Assembly: GCF_900142015.1 (NCBI RefSeq) | Contig: NZ_FQZN01000042.1 | Coordinates: 1-39,662, forward strand | Reading direction: 5' to 3' | Length of the DNA: 39,662 nt | DNA from: Bacteroides stercorirosoris | GTDB taxonomy: Bacteria; Bacteroidota; Bacteroidia; Bacteroidales; Bacteroidaceae | Shown here: piece by piece, positions 1 to 8,782 of the stretch | Numbering within the stretch: position 1 is the stretch's first letter | How the letters are laid out: every line of letters begins with the position of its first letter | Program-made: the position numbers and the translations under genes | The notes under the pieces: model-generated | What the model was told of the DNA's origin: nothing | Database searches by the model: none | Seen by the model: the letters and a program-made list of their open reading frames with translations, nothing else

Positions 1-36
1 AACCGTTTTTTGGGGGGAATGCTTAAAGATACAAAA

Positions 37-69
37 AAGGCAACTAACTCGCAATGAATTAGTTGCCTT
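37..69 (-). terminator. Hairpin terminator downstream of the first gene
   Basis: Perfect 11-bp inverted repeat, AAGGCAACTAA at 37-47 and TTAGTTGCCTT at 59-69, with an 11-nt loop. Read on the minus strand it is followed by a run of T (33-38), as expected for an intrinsic terminator. It lies about 150 nt beyond the stop of the minus-strand gene at 223-918. It could also serve an unseen gene to the left. Confidence 0.5.
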
Positions 70-109
70 AAATTTTATTATTTTAGGAATATCCCTAATA
101 CCCTGTCGA

Positions 110-171
110 CAAGGAGTTAAGAGTTTGTCGACAAACTCCTAACTCCTTGCTGATAAACTCTTGACTCCTTG
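110..171. repeat. Near-perfect 40-bp palindrome plus a third copy of its half-unit
   Basis: CAAGGAGTTAAGAGTTTGTC (110-129) is followed directly by its reverse complement with one mismatch (130-149), centred on GTCGAC. A third, direct copy of the half-unit is at 152-171 (GATAAACTCTTGACTCCTTG). The GGAGTTA core recurs in the larger hairpin at 30284-30434, so this may be a dispersed intergenic repeat family. No coding potential is evident. Confidence 0.7.
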
Positions 172-222
172 TAAAGTGTTGTTAATCAGTGTGCCTTTGT
201 TGTGTCTTGAATGGGCTTTATC

Positions 223-918
223 TTACTTGGATGGAGTTATGTGATATTTTAATTTTTGATATTCCTGAAGCACTTCTCTTTGTAGATTTTCCAGCAGTCT
301 GATTTCTACAGATAATTGATTGAGAGCGGCATTGGAGTTGAGAATATTTTCGCGCTCTTTGTAATCTATGATGCCATTGGGTACCACTTCCTGTTTATTC
401 TTGCTTTCTTCCAGCATATAGCGTGCGGCGGCTATGTAGTAGCTCCTGAGAGCTTTCTGTTCTTTATCTCGCATGGGGCGGTAGTCCTTATTCTCATCGG
501 ATAAACGGCGATAAAAATTATTCATGGCTACGTTGATTTCTTTACGTGTTTCTTCTTTAGCGGTATTCCGGTAAGCAGAGTCCAGTTGTGCGTACTCGGG
601 ATAAGTATTCAACATCTTTTTCAGTTCGTCTTTAGCGGTTTCATAGGCTTCTTTGGAAGCAGCCAATTCTTGGGGTTTTAATTCGAAAATGATATAAGTC
701 AGTTTCGGTTCATTCTTGATGTTTACTAACTTGTTGGATGCGCTGCAGGCATCCAGGTATTTTTCCATAAGTGTCCAACTGAACAGTAATTTCTTTTGCT
801 GTAGATCGGTACGCATGACTTCGAGTGATTTTTCTAACTCAGCAATTCTGTTTTCCTGTGCTTGCAGGCATACGATATTACATAAAAGCAATAGTAGTAA
901 AGCACTGATTTTTCTCAT
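223..918 (-). CDS. Secreted coiled-coil protein of unknown function
   Basis: Encodes about 231 residues from the ATG at 918. A longer reading up to 954 is possible, but the internal start gives a clean signal peptide (MRKISALLLLLLCNIVCLQAQ) and fits the TAnnTTTG element at 952-959. The mature part is charged, rich in Glu, Lys and Leu, and predicted helical or coiled coil, with no enzymatic motif I recognise. It is probably exported to the periplasm. It diverges from guaA and nothing links it to the pectin locus. Function unknown; the gene itself is well supported by length, signal peptide and composition. Confidence 0.75.
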   Translation of the reverse strand: MRKISALLLLLLCNIVCLQAQENRIAELEKSLEVMRTDLQQKKLLFSWTLMEKYLDACSASNKLVNIKNEPKLTYIIFELKPQELAASKEAYETAKDELKKMLNTYPEYAQLDSAYRNTAKEETRKEINVAMNNFYRRLSDENKDYRPMRDKEQKALRSYYIAAARYMLEESKNKQEVVPNGIIDYKERENILNSNAALNQLSVEIRLLENLQREVLQEYQKLKYHITPSK

Positions 919-951
919 GTTTTCCTGTGTATTAAATGATTTATTTATTTG

Positions 952-959
952 CAAATATA
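952..959 (-). promoter_or_regulatory. -7 promoter element of the first gene
   Basis: Read on the minus strand the bases are TATATTTG, matching the Bacteroides -7 consensus TAnnTTTG. It lies 33 bp upstream of the ATG at 918. No clear -33 TTTG is seen. Confidence 0.45.
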
Positions 960-1001
960 GATTTTCCGCTCTATAATTCCTATTATTCCCTCAGTTTTTC
1001 A

Positions 1002-1009
1002 TACTTTTG
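1002..1009 (+). promoter_or_regulatory. -7 promoter element of guaA
   Basis: TACTTTTG matches TAnnTTTG and ends 33 nt before the guaA start. No -33 TTTG at normal spacing. I looked for a purine riboswitch in the short leader and found none. Confidence 0.45.
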
Positions 1010-1042
1010 CAGCTCATTTTAAACTAAATCCATACAGATTAT

Positions 1043-2596
1043 ATGCAGGAAAAGATTATCATTCTTGATTTCGGTTCGCAGACTACACAGCTCATCGGCC
1101 GTCGTGTTCGTGAATTGAGTACATATTGCGAGATTGTTCCTTACAATAAGTTCCCGAAAGGAGATAAGAGTGTAAAAGGAGTTATTCTCTCAGGCAGCCC
1201 GTTCTCTGTATACGATGAAAGTGCATTCAAAGTTGATTTAAGTGAAATTCGTGGAAAGTATCCTATTCTGGGTATTTGCTATGGTGCGCAATTCATTGCT
1301 TATACGAATGGCGGTAAGGTGGAACCTGCCGGAAGCCGCGAATATGGGCGTGCACATTTGAGTTCTTTCGATAAGGACAATGTGCTGTTCAAGGGCGTGA
1401 AAGAAGGTTCGCAAGTGTGGATGAGCCACGGTGATACAATTACAGCCATCCCTTCCGGTTTCAAGAAAATAGCTTCAACGGACAAGGTGGCGATTGCTGC
1501 GTACCAGATAGAGAATGAGCAGGTATGGGGTGTACAGTTCCATCCCGAAGTATTCCATTCGGAAGATGGCACGCAGATGCTGAAAAATTTCGTGGTGGAT
1601 GTTTGCGGTTGCAAACAAGACTGGAGTGCGGCTTCATTTATTGAAACGACTGTTGCCGAATTGAAAGAACAGTTGGGGGATGATAAAGTGGTTCTTGGTT
1701 TGAGTGGTGGCGTGGATTCTTCTGTGGCTGCTGTGCTGCTGAACCGTGCTATTGGCAAGAATCTAACTTGTATCTTCGTTGACCACGGCATGCTTCGCAA
1801 GAATGAGTTCAAGAATGTGATGCACGATTATGAATGCCTCGGTCTGAACGTAATCGGTGTAGATGCCAGTGCTAAGTTTTTTGCTGAATTGGCCGGAGTA
1901 GCGGAACCGGAAAAGAAACGTAAGATTATAGGTAAAGGCTTTATTGACGTATTCGATGAAGAAGCCCATAAAATTAAAGATGTGAAGTGGCTGGCACAAG
2001 GTACTATTTATCCTGATTGCATTGAGTCTCTTTCTATCACCGGAACGGTTATTAAGAGTCATCATAATGTAGGTGGTCTGCCCGAAAAGATGCACTTGAA
2101 ACTTTGTGAACCACTTCGCTTGCTGTTCAAGGACGAAGTTCGTCGTGTAGGTCGTGAGTTGGGGATGCCCGAACATTTGATTACCCGCCATCCTTTCCCC
2201 GGACCGGGTTTGGCAGTGCGTATTTTGGGCGATATTACTCCTGAAAAGGTAGCTATCCTGCAAAATGCGGATGATATTTATATCCAAGGTTTACGTGACT
2301 GGAAAGTGAAAGATGCTGATGGCAACGAGACTTCCCTTTACCATCAGGTTTGGCAGGCAGGTGTTATTCTGCTTCCCGTACAGTCGGTTGGTGTGATGGG
2401 TGACGAACGTACATATGAACGTGCGATTGCGCTGCGCGCTGTAACTTCTACGGATGCTATGACGGCAGACTGGGCACATTTACCTTACGAATTCCTGGGC
2501 AAAGTATCCAATGACATTATTAATAAGGTGAAAGGGGTAAACCGTGTAACCTATGATATTTCGTCAAAACCACCTGCAACAATAGAGTGGGAATAG
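1043..2596 (+). CDS. guaA: GMP synthase (glutamine-hydrolysing)
   Basis: Converts XMP, ATP and glutamine to GMP, the last step of guanine nucleotide synthesis in the cytoplasm. The 517 residues match the usual single-chain enzyme. The N-terminal class I amidotransferase domain (about 1-190) has the nucleophile Cys79 in GICYGAQ and the His-Glu pair in QFHPEVFHS. The ATP pyrophosphatase domain has the P-loop GLSGGVDSS. The C-terminal dimerisation domain ends in the typical KPPATIEWE. It has its own promoter and a strong terminator just after the stop, so it is a separate housekeeping unit. Confidence 0.98.
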   Translation: MQEKIIILDFGSQTTQLIGRRVRELSTYCEIVPYNKFPKGDKSVKGVILSGSPFSVYDESAFKVDLSEIRGKYPILGICYGAQFIAYTNGGKVEPAGSREYGRAHLSSFDKDNVLFKGVKEGSQVWMSHGDTITAIPSGFKKIASTDKVAIAAYQIENEQVWGVQFHPEVFHSEDGTQMLKNFVVDVCGCKQDWSAASFIETTVAELKEQLGDDKVVLGLSGGVDSSVAAVLLNRAIGKNLTCIFVDHGMLRKNEFKNVMHDYECLGLNVIGVDASAKFFAELAGVAEPEKKRKIIGKGFIDVFDEEAHKIKDVKWLAQGTIYPDCIESLSITGTVIKSHHNVGGLPEKMHLKLCEPLRLLFKDEVRRVGRELGMPEHLITRHPFPGPGLAVRILGDITPEKVAILQNADDIYIQGLRDWKVKDADGNETSLYHQVWQAGVILLPVQSVGVMGDERTYERAIALRAVTSTDAMTADWAHLPYEFLGKVSNDIINKVKGVNRVTYDISSKPPATIEWE

Positions 2597-2610
2597 TAAA
2601 TAGTATATAA

Positions 2611-2647
2611 GAAAAAGAGCCCGAAGCATTGCTTCGGGCTCTTTTTC
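2611..2647. terminator. Bidirectional terminator between guaA and the HTCS gene
   Basis: Perfect 17-bp stem (2611-2627 with 2631-2647), 3-nt loop, with A-run and T-run flanks so that it can work on both strands. It begins 15 nt after the guaA stop and directly abuts the HTCS stop codon at 2648-2650. Two convergent genes share it. Confidence 0.93.
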
Positions 2648-5600
2648 TTAGTCATTCTTCCCCCGCAGATATACTGATGGCGAATGCCCAAACTGCTTCT
2701 TGAAGCATTTGCTGAAATAGAACGGGTCTTCAATACCCACTTTATAGGATACTTCCGCCACTGTATAACGGTTTTCGAGTAACAGTTCCGCAGCTTTCTT
2801 CATTCGGATGATACGCATGTATTCATTGGGAGAATAGCCGGTCACTCCCCGCACTTTGCGATAGAATGTAGAGCGTCCCAATCCCATAATAGAAGCCAGG
2901 TCATCTACTGCAAATTCACTATTGCCAATCTGCTGTTCCAGAATGGCTTGAAGCTTATCTGCAAACTGCTTATCCTTTTCTGATGTACAGATAGTGGGTG
3001 TTATCATGCCAGGTTCGTCCGAAAACTTTTTCCGCAATTTCTCCCGTTGTTTTATCAATTGGAAAGCTCTTGCCAGCAATAACTTGGGACTGAAAGGCTT
3101 GGTGATATATGCATCCGCCCCGCTTTCTACTCCTTTCAGGTGATTTTCGGCAGAACTCATTGCAGTTAATAATATGATGGGGATATGACTGGTATCGAAA
3201 TCACTCTTAAGTTTGCGAGTTACTTCAAAACCTGTCAGCCCTGGCATCAATACATCGCAAATGATGAGGTCTGCATCATATGTACGTGCACGTTCCAGAC
3301 CGGAAACTCCGTCAGCTTCGGTCACTACTTCGAAATAAGGTTTGAATTCGTCTTTCAGGAATTCCCGTACATCATTGTCATCCTCTATGATTAGCAACCT
3401 GTATAGATTGGAAGGCTCTCTTGCTTCTATTTCGTTAACTTCCGGAATATCAGTCTCTTCTTCACTTTCCTTTTTGTAGGATTTCTCTTCCAGGAATGCA
3501 TTGTGTGGTATCAGGAAGTCTTTTTCTTCGTATACGCTTGTTGCTGTAGGGAGTAAGACAGTAAAGATGGAACCACCTCCCTGATTTTCATCATAAGTGA
3601 TAGTGCCTTTATGTACATTCACCAATTCATGTGTCAGGTGCAGGCCTATTCCGGTACTATTGCTGGAAAAGTTGCTTTGCATAAAACGCTTGAATAGTTC
3701 TCCCCGTTTTTCTTTGGCAATGCCGATACCGGTATCTGATACGGAAATTTCCAGACATTGCTTCTCCTCATCAACAATAGCCGACAGAATGACTTTACCA
3801 TTGCTGGGGGTATACTTGAAAGCATTTGAAAGCAGGTTATAAACTACTTTATCCAGATTTCCTTTATCAATGAACATCTTGTAAGAAGCCACTGAAGGTT
3901 GAAAACGGAAATCCATGTTCTTGGAGGCTGCCGTATCTTTGAAGCTCAGGAAGATTTCATGAAGAAAGCCCATAACGTCCGTTTCTTCCAGAGAAAGGGC
4001 CAACTTATTGTTCTGCATCTTACGGAATTCCAGTAACTGGTTAATCAGACGCAACATACGTTGCGTACTTTTATTCATCACTTTCAGAGAATTAGCCATT
4101 TCTTTGGGAACCTTCTCCATACCTTGTATCTTTTCCAGAGCCCCCTGTATCAAAGTCAGAGGTGTACGGAATTCATGTGAGATATTAGTGAAGAATACCA
4201 ACTTGTATTCCGTCAGTTGCTTTTCTACTTGTACTTTGTTCCGTAGGAGATTGAAATTCAGTACCAATCTGTATGCAATGTAGAGTATGACTAAAAACAA
4301 CAAGGTGTAAGTCAGGAATGCCCAGGTCGTTTTCCAGAAAGGAGGGGTTACTATTATTTTTAAAATAGCTTCCTGATCTCCTGAAATACCGGTAGCATTA
4401 CAAACTTTTACATGTAGATTGTATGTGCCCGGTGGCAAATTCTTGTAAGAAGCAAAACTTAATGGGGAAGGCTTGCTCCACTCCTTGTCGTAGTTCTCTA
4501 AACAGTAAGTATAGGTATAGCTATTACTCTCTGAATAATCAAATGTGGTGAAGTCTATTACAAAAGAGTTTTGGAAATACTTCAATTTAATTTCATCTGT
4601 GTACATCATTGCACTGTTCAACGGCGAGTCTATGTCTCTTGGGCGCATGGATATTCCGTTTACCTGTAGATTGGTGAACGTGACGACTGAATTAGGGATT
4701 GTGCCTTTTCCTATTCGTTCAGGATTGATTACTAATAGCCCGTAATTGGTGCCGAATAATAATCTGCCGTCCTTGCTGACGCAGGAGCTGTTATCACTAT
4801 AGACATCTCCTAAAGTATAAGGTGAGAAGAAGAAATTGTCAAAGGTCTGCGTTTCGAGATTGAAGCGCGATATTCCATATTCCGTTGAAATCCATAGTTT
4901 ACCTTGCTTGTCTTCTGCGATGGCTTGAACCATGTTGTTTACCAATCCGTTGAGGGTGCTGTAATGCTTGAAACTTAGATTTCTGTAATTGCTATCCGGG
5001 GTACACATGCTTAATCCGCCGCCTGATGTACCAATCCAGATATGCCCCTGAGTATCTTGGTAGATACATTTAATTTCATTACTGCGTATTTTTCCATTAT
5101 TGTAATTGTATATCAGGTAGTTTTCAGGATTGGCCATCAGAGAGTCCGGGTGGAATACATATACCCCGTCGCTGTTTCCTATCCACATCCATCCATTCTT
5201 GTCTTCCATGATGGCGCGCGTTCGCTGTTGTCCGAAACCTTTATTCAGAAAATGCCGGAAGGTATACCCATGCTCACCCTTGATGGCTAAATCAAGTCCG
5301 CCGCCGAAAGTTCCTACCCACATTCGCCCTTTCCGGTCGCAATATAGGGTGAAGATGTGATTGTTAGAGATGGATGAAGCATCATCGCTCTTGTTTACAT
5401 ACCATTTACCGTCTATGCAGAGTCCGTCTCCACGGCTGCCCATCCATACTGTTCCGTTATTGTCTTCGGCTATTGCGTATATGTTGGAAGTGAAATGATA
5501 TTGCTTTTTTTGCGTTTCCATTTGCGCATCATAGGTATACACCCCTCCGCCCCGCGTACCGATGCAGATTTCATTGTTTTTCAGTCGGGTTATCATTCGT

Positions 5601-6913
5601 ATGGTATTTGAACGGTCTGACAAGGAAACGGCTTCCGGATAGATACGCTGTATACCTTCGTTCAGAATGGTCAGGCGGGCAACTCCGGCATATTCGGAAC
5701 TGACCCAGATGGCACCGGAACTGTCTTCCATGATATATTGCAAGTAGTTGGAGCTAATGTGGCTGAAGCCATCAATTTGGAAATCGAAATGCTGGAGCTC
5801 TTCTGTAAAGGTGTTGTAAGCAAAGAGACCATTCCCGTAGGTTGATATCCAGATGATGCCCCGGGAGTCGTGTACCACGTGGTAACGTTCCATATCCACG
5901 TAGTTAAGTTTATCCGGAGTGCTCAGTTGGAGAGTCTTGATGGCTCGTGTTTTGGCATTCACGTACCATACTTTGCCTGTATGGTTGTAAATCCAATAAT
6001 TACCGAGGTTGTCGGTCAGGACATTGCCATTCCGGATATCCAGCTCCGGTTGGCGGCTGACCTGGCATGTTTTCATGTCGAATATGTATCCGCCGGTAGA
6101 GGTAAATATCACCCAATCATCTTGCAGGCAAAGTGTTCCGTATATGGTGATATTGTTTCTTTCCTTTGGAAGTTGGGCGACTGTTGTTGTCGGATTACTT
6201 CCTTCCTTTTTAGAGATAATGCCGCCGTTTGACAGGAAGAAGATGCTTTTCTCAAAAGACTGGGCTGCGAAAGCATTGTGCTTTTCAACAATGACGCTTT
6301 TATCACCTACAATTTGGGATACACCGTAATTTGTTCCTACCCAGATACCTCCTTGTTTGTCTTGGTATACATAGGCAACACTGTCCGATGGTAAGTTCCC
6401 TTTATTCTTTTTATAGGTTACGGAAGTAAACGTATTGTTCTGGTATGTAACCCGCCGACAACCATTTCTGTTTTGCCATAGCCAGATATCCCCGTTGTCC
6501 GCTTCTATTTTACGGTCGTAATTCTGGCGGTATTCGTTGCAACCGGTGAAGTCAACAAAACAGTCTTTCTTTAAATCGTAGCAATTGAAGAACTCACCGG
6601 AAGTTTCTATCCATAGAAGGCCGTTTTTATCTTCACTGATAGTTCTGGCATGGTTGGTAGACAATGCTATCCGTCCTTTGCTTGATTCGCTTTCGGGCAA
6701 GAAGGTGACGAATGAATTACCGTCGTAGCGGCTGAGTCCATTCAAAGTGCCCATCCAGATGAATCCTTTGCTGTCCTGAAACATGTAACAGACAGAGTTG
6801 TTGGGTAGTCCGTCTGAAGTCGTCATATGGTTAGAACGTACTTCGATGGATGCGTAAGAATTTAAAATAAGGCAAAACAAGGATGTGCACAATAATAGAA
6901 AGTGCTTTTTCAT
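2648..6913 (-). CDS. Hybrid two-component system sensor/regulator (HTCS)
   Basis: A 1421-residue membrane regulator joining sensor kinase and response regulator in one chain, the usual controller of Bacteroides polysaccharide loci. Order seen: signal peptide (MKKHFLLLCTSLFCLILNSY), then an N-terminal periplasmic sensor of two-bladed-propeller repeats (many GxxWxGT-type motifs), and a Y_Y_Y domain near 785-850. Next come a transmembrane segment near 866-888, HisKA with phospho-acceptor His913 (NISHEFRTPL), HATPase_c around 1020-1130, a receiver with Asp1220 (ICDVLMPG), and a C-terminal AraC-type DNA-binding domain from about 1320. It follows the degradation operon but is separated by a terminator. 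By family knowledge the ligand is probably a pectic oligosaccharide, here likely an RG-I fragment. I propose that it binds the paired boxes described at five promoters in the window. Confidence 0.96.
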   Translation of the reverse strand: MKKHFLLLCTSLFCLILNSYASIEVRSNHMTTSDGLPNNSVCYMFQDSKGFIWMGTLNGLSRYDGNSFVTFLPESESSKGRIALSTNHARTISEDKNGLLWIETSGEFFNCYDLKKDCFVDFTGCNEYRQNYDRKIEADNGDIWLWQNRNGCRRVTYQNNTFTSVTYKKNKGNLPSDSVAYVYQDKQGGIWVGTNYGVSQIVGDKSVIVEKHNAFAAQSFEKSIFFLSNGGIISKKEGSNPTTTVAQLPKERNNITIYGTLCLQDDWVIFTSTGGYIFDMKTCQVSRQPELDIRNGNVLTDNLGNYWIYNHTGKVWYVNAKTRAIKTLQLSTPDKLNYVDMERYHVVHDSRGIIWISTYGNGLFAYNTFTEELQHFDFQIDGFSHISSNYLQYIMEDSSGAIWVSSEYAGVARLTILNEGIQRIYPEAVSLSDRSNTIRMITRLKNNEICIGTRGGGVYTYDAQMETQKKQYHFTSNIYAIAEDNNGTVWMGSRGDGLCIDGKWYVNKSDDASSISNNHIFTLYCDRKGRMWVGTFGGGLDLAIKGEHGYTFRHFLNKGFGQQRTRAIMEDKNGWMWIGNSDGVYVFHPDSLMANPENYLIYNYNNGKIRSNEIKCIYQDTQGHIWIGTSGGGLSMCTPDSNYRNLSFKHYSTLNGLVNNMVQAIAEDKQGKLWISTEYGISRFNLETQTFDNFFFSPYTLGDVYSDNSSCVSKDGRLLFGTNYGLLVINPERIGKGTIPNSVVTFTNLQVNGISMRPRDIDSPLNSAMMYTDEIKLKYFQNSFVIDFTTFDYSESNSYTYTYCLENYDKEWSKPSPLSFASYKNLPPGTYNLHVKVCNATGISGDQEAILKIIVTPPFWKTTWAFLTYTLLFLVILYIAYRLVLNFNLLRNKVQVEKQLTEYKLVFFTNISHEFRTPLTLIQGALEKIQGMEKVPKEMANSLKVMNKSTQRMLRLINQLLEFRKMQNNKLALSLEETDVMGFLHEIFLSFKDTAASKNMDFRFQPSVASYKMFIDKGNLDKVVYNLLSNAFKYTPSNGKVILSAIVDEEKQCLEISVSDTGIGIAKEKRGELFKRFMQSNFSSNSTGIGLHLTHELVNVHKGTITYDENQGGGSIFTVLLPTATSVYEEKDFLIPHNAFLEEKSYKKESEEETDIPEVNEIEAREPSNLYRLLIIEDDNDVREFLKDEFKPYFEVVTEADGVSGLERARTYDADLIICDVLMPGLTGFEVTRKLKSDFDTSHIPIILLTAMSSAENHLKGVESGADAYITKPFSPKLLLARAFQLIKQREKLRKKFSDEPGMITPTICTSEKDKQFADKLQAILEQQIGNSEFAVDDLASIMGLGRSTFYRKVRGVTGYSPNEYMRIIRMKKAAELLLENRYTVAEVSYKVGIEDPFYFSKCFKKQFGHSPSVYLRGKND

Positions 6914-6950
6914 ATTTCATAGATTATTAGTACGTAACAAAAATACGGAA

Positions 6951-6985
6951 AAAAGTGCATTGAAACAGACCTTCAATGCACTTTT
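6951..6985 (-). terminator. Terminator of the pectinase operon, before the HTCS gene
   Basis: Perfect 14-bp stem (AAAAGTGCATTGAA at 6951-6964 with TTCAATGCACTTTT at 6972-6985), with T-run on the minus-strand exit side. It begins 5 nt past the rhaM stop and suggests that the HTCS gene is expressed separately. Confidence 0.85.
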
Positions 6986-6990
6986 GTTTT

Positions 6991-7305
6991 TTAATCCATA
7001 TGGAAGACTTCCGGCAATGGTATGGTTACCGGAGAATTATCAGGATTTACTTCCATTATATCCGCCATATAATTCCACCATTTTTGAACAATGGGATTGG
7101 TACCCATATCTTGTGATGACTTTTCACCTTTCGTTTTTTGACAAGCAAAGAGGATGTTGGTATCTTTGTCCCAATAGATGGAGTAGTCATATACCCCGCC
7201 GTCGGACAACATCTTTTTCAATTCCGGCCAGATGGCTGCATGTCTTTTTTCATATTCCTTCTCGAAACCGGGTTTCAGGAACATTTTGAATGCTTCTCTT
7301 TTCAT
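6991..7305 (-). CDS. rhaM: L-rhamnose mutarotase
   Basis: Interconverts alpha and beta anomers of L-rhamnose in the cytoplasm, speeding entry into rhamnose catabolism. The 104-residue length is that of the family. Residues that align with the characterised enzyme are visible: Tyr18 and His22 (YEKRHAAIWPEL), Tyr41, and the tryptophan pair in QKWWNYMADIME. No signal peptide, fitting a cytoplasmic role. It is the last gene of the lyase operon, 19 nt after the GH105 stop, which ties the operon to a rhamnose-containing polymer such as RG-I. Confidence 0.92.
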   Translation of the reverse strand: MKREAFKMFLKPGFEKEYEKRHAAIWPELKKMLSDGGVYDYSIYWDKDTNILFACQKTKGEKSSQDMGTNPIVQKWWNYMADIMEVNPDNSPVTIPLPEVFHMD

Positions 7306-7324
7306 GATACATTGTTATTAAGGG

Positions 7325-8731
7325 TTATTTGGATTCGGTTACACTAAAAATAGGCGCTGTTGTTTTCTGCTCGGTAGAGTAGTATTGTATGGCGCTGTCA
7401 TTCATTTTCGGGTGTTGCTTGTTCAGTAGATTAATCATTTCGGCGCCTGCCCAGATGACGGGGCCATATCCATGAGCGGCATACACATTGACCGGGCGAT
7501 AATAGTAGAATGCCGGGTCGAAAGCCATACCGGTGCCCACACAGGTACCTTCTACCTGTCCTTCTGCATTGATTTGTGTGGAAACAGCATGCCAGCCCAG
7601 TTGGGCTACAGGTCCGTAAGCCAGTGCATCCAGCCATCCTTTGTTGATTCCATGAGCCATGCAATATACATAAATGGCGGTTGCCGAAGTTTCCAGATAG
7701 GAGTCATTGCGGTCGAGTAGTTGGTGCCAGAAACCTTCTCCGCTCTGACAGGCAGCCAATCCACGGACATGTCCACGGAAGAGTTCCATCAGTTTGGCAC
7801 GTTGGGGATGGTTTTCGGGCATTACATCCAGCACTTCGGTCATGGTGAGCAACGCCCAGCCATTGGCGCGTCCCCAATGAAAAGCAGGATGGTCTTGCAT
7901 ACTCTCTACCCAGCCATGGCGGAATAATTTCTTTTCAGGAACCCACATCCGTTCGGCAAACTGAAATATCTGACGGACAGCTTCGGCAAGATACTTTTGC
8001 TGGTTCTCTTTCGCTAATTGCGAGTACCAGGCAACGGGGGGAATTCCCATAAACATATCGTCCAGCCACAGGGTATTGAGTTGCGGGCGGGTGCGTGCAA
8101 ATGTTCCATCAGCAAGACGGTATTCTTTGTTCAGAATGAAGTCGAGATAGTTCTCTATCAGCGGATATAGGTTGAGAGATTTATCCTGTAACTGTGCTTT
8201 TATCATGGCCGCACAAACGGCTCCGGCATCATCAAGAGCATGTGGAGTCAGAATTTGTTTCATCTGCGGGTCTGTAGTGCCATTCTTTTCAAGCATTTCG
8301 CGGAAGCGCGGGGCTACTTCGGCTAGGAAGTTGAAGCGGTCCGTCACATATTTCTTGTAGTCGGCGTCTCCGGTAGCTTCGGCAGCAGCCAGCATGGCGG
8401 AGTAAGTAACTCCCCATTCATAACTTGCGAGGCGGAAAGCGCCGCGTTCCAGTTGAGCATCGGCAGGCAGATTATTGTAATCGGTGATAACCTTTCCTGT
8501 TTTCTCGCTTACTACACGGGTAAGGGTAGTCTTTTCCAGGTAGCGGAGCACGCGGTCGATATCTGTTTTAACTTCGCTGGTTGTGAGTGCCTTATAAGGG
8601 ACTTTATAAGCCGGTTGCAAGAGGTGCAACGGGGTATTTGAGTCATTAATGACTTCTTTTTTCTTCTGGGCATAAATGCTGATGCCGCTTAGTAACAAGG
8701 CACCTGTGATGCAAAGTGTCTTAATATTCAT
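7325..8731 (-). CDS. GH105 unsaturated rhamnogalacturonyl hydrolase
   Basis: Hydrolyses the unsaturated galacturonyl residue left at the non-reducing end of RG-I fragments by PL11-type lyases. The 468 residues start with a signal peptide (MNIKTLCITGALLLSGISIYAQ). An (alpha/alpha)6 barrel follows, with the LWLDDMFMG motif holding candidate catalytic Asp224/Asp225 and the typical HWGRANGWALLTM segment. It lies 51 nt downstream of the GH28-PL11 fusion gene. The product call is firm for the family; exact substrate specificity is inferred from context. Confidence 0.93.
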   Translation of the reverse strand: MNIKTLCITGALLLSGISIYAQKKKEVINDSNTPLHLLQPAYKVPYKALTTSEVKTDIDRVLRYLEKTTLTRVVSEKTGKVITDYNNLPADAQLERGAFRLASYEWGVTYSAMLAAAEATGDADYKKYVTDRFNFLAEVAPRFREMLEKNGTTDPQMKQILTPHALDDAGAVCAAMIKAQLQDKSLNLYPLIENYLDFILNKEYRLADGTFARTRPQLNTLWLDDMFMGIPPVAWYSQLAKENQQKYLAEAVRQIFQFAERMWVPEKKLFRHGWVESMQDHPAFHWGRANGWALLTMTEVLDVMPENHPQRAKLMELFRGHVRGLAACQSGEGFWHQLLDRNDSYLETSATAIYVYCMAHGINKGWLDALAYGPVAQLGWHAVSTQINAEGQVEGTCVGTGMAFDPAFYYYRPVNVYAAHGYGPVIWAGAEMINLLNKQHPKMNDSAIQYYSTEQKTTAPIFSVTESK

Positions 8732-8782
8732 ATTTTTTTTATTGTTTGGGGATGCTTGGTCTATTATTTAGCATCCTGGTTA

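Noticed and set aside
1010..1042. Purine riboswitch before guaA
   Set aside because: The leader is only about 30 nt after the predicted start, too short for the aptamer, and no conserved core is seen.
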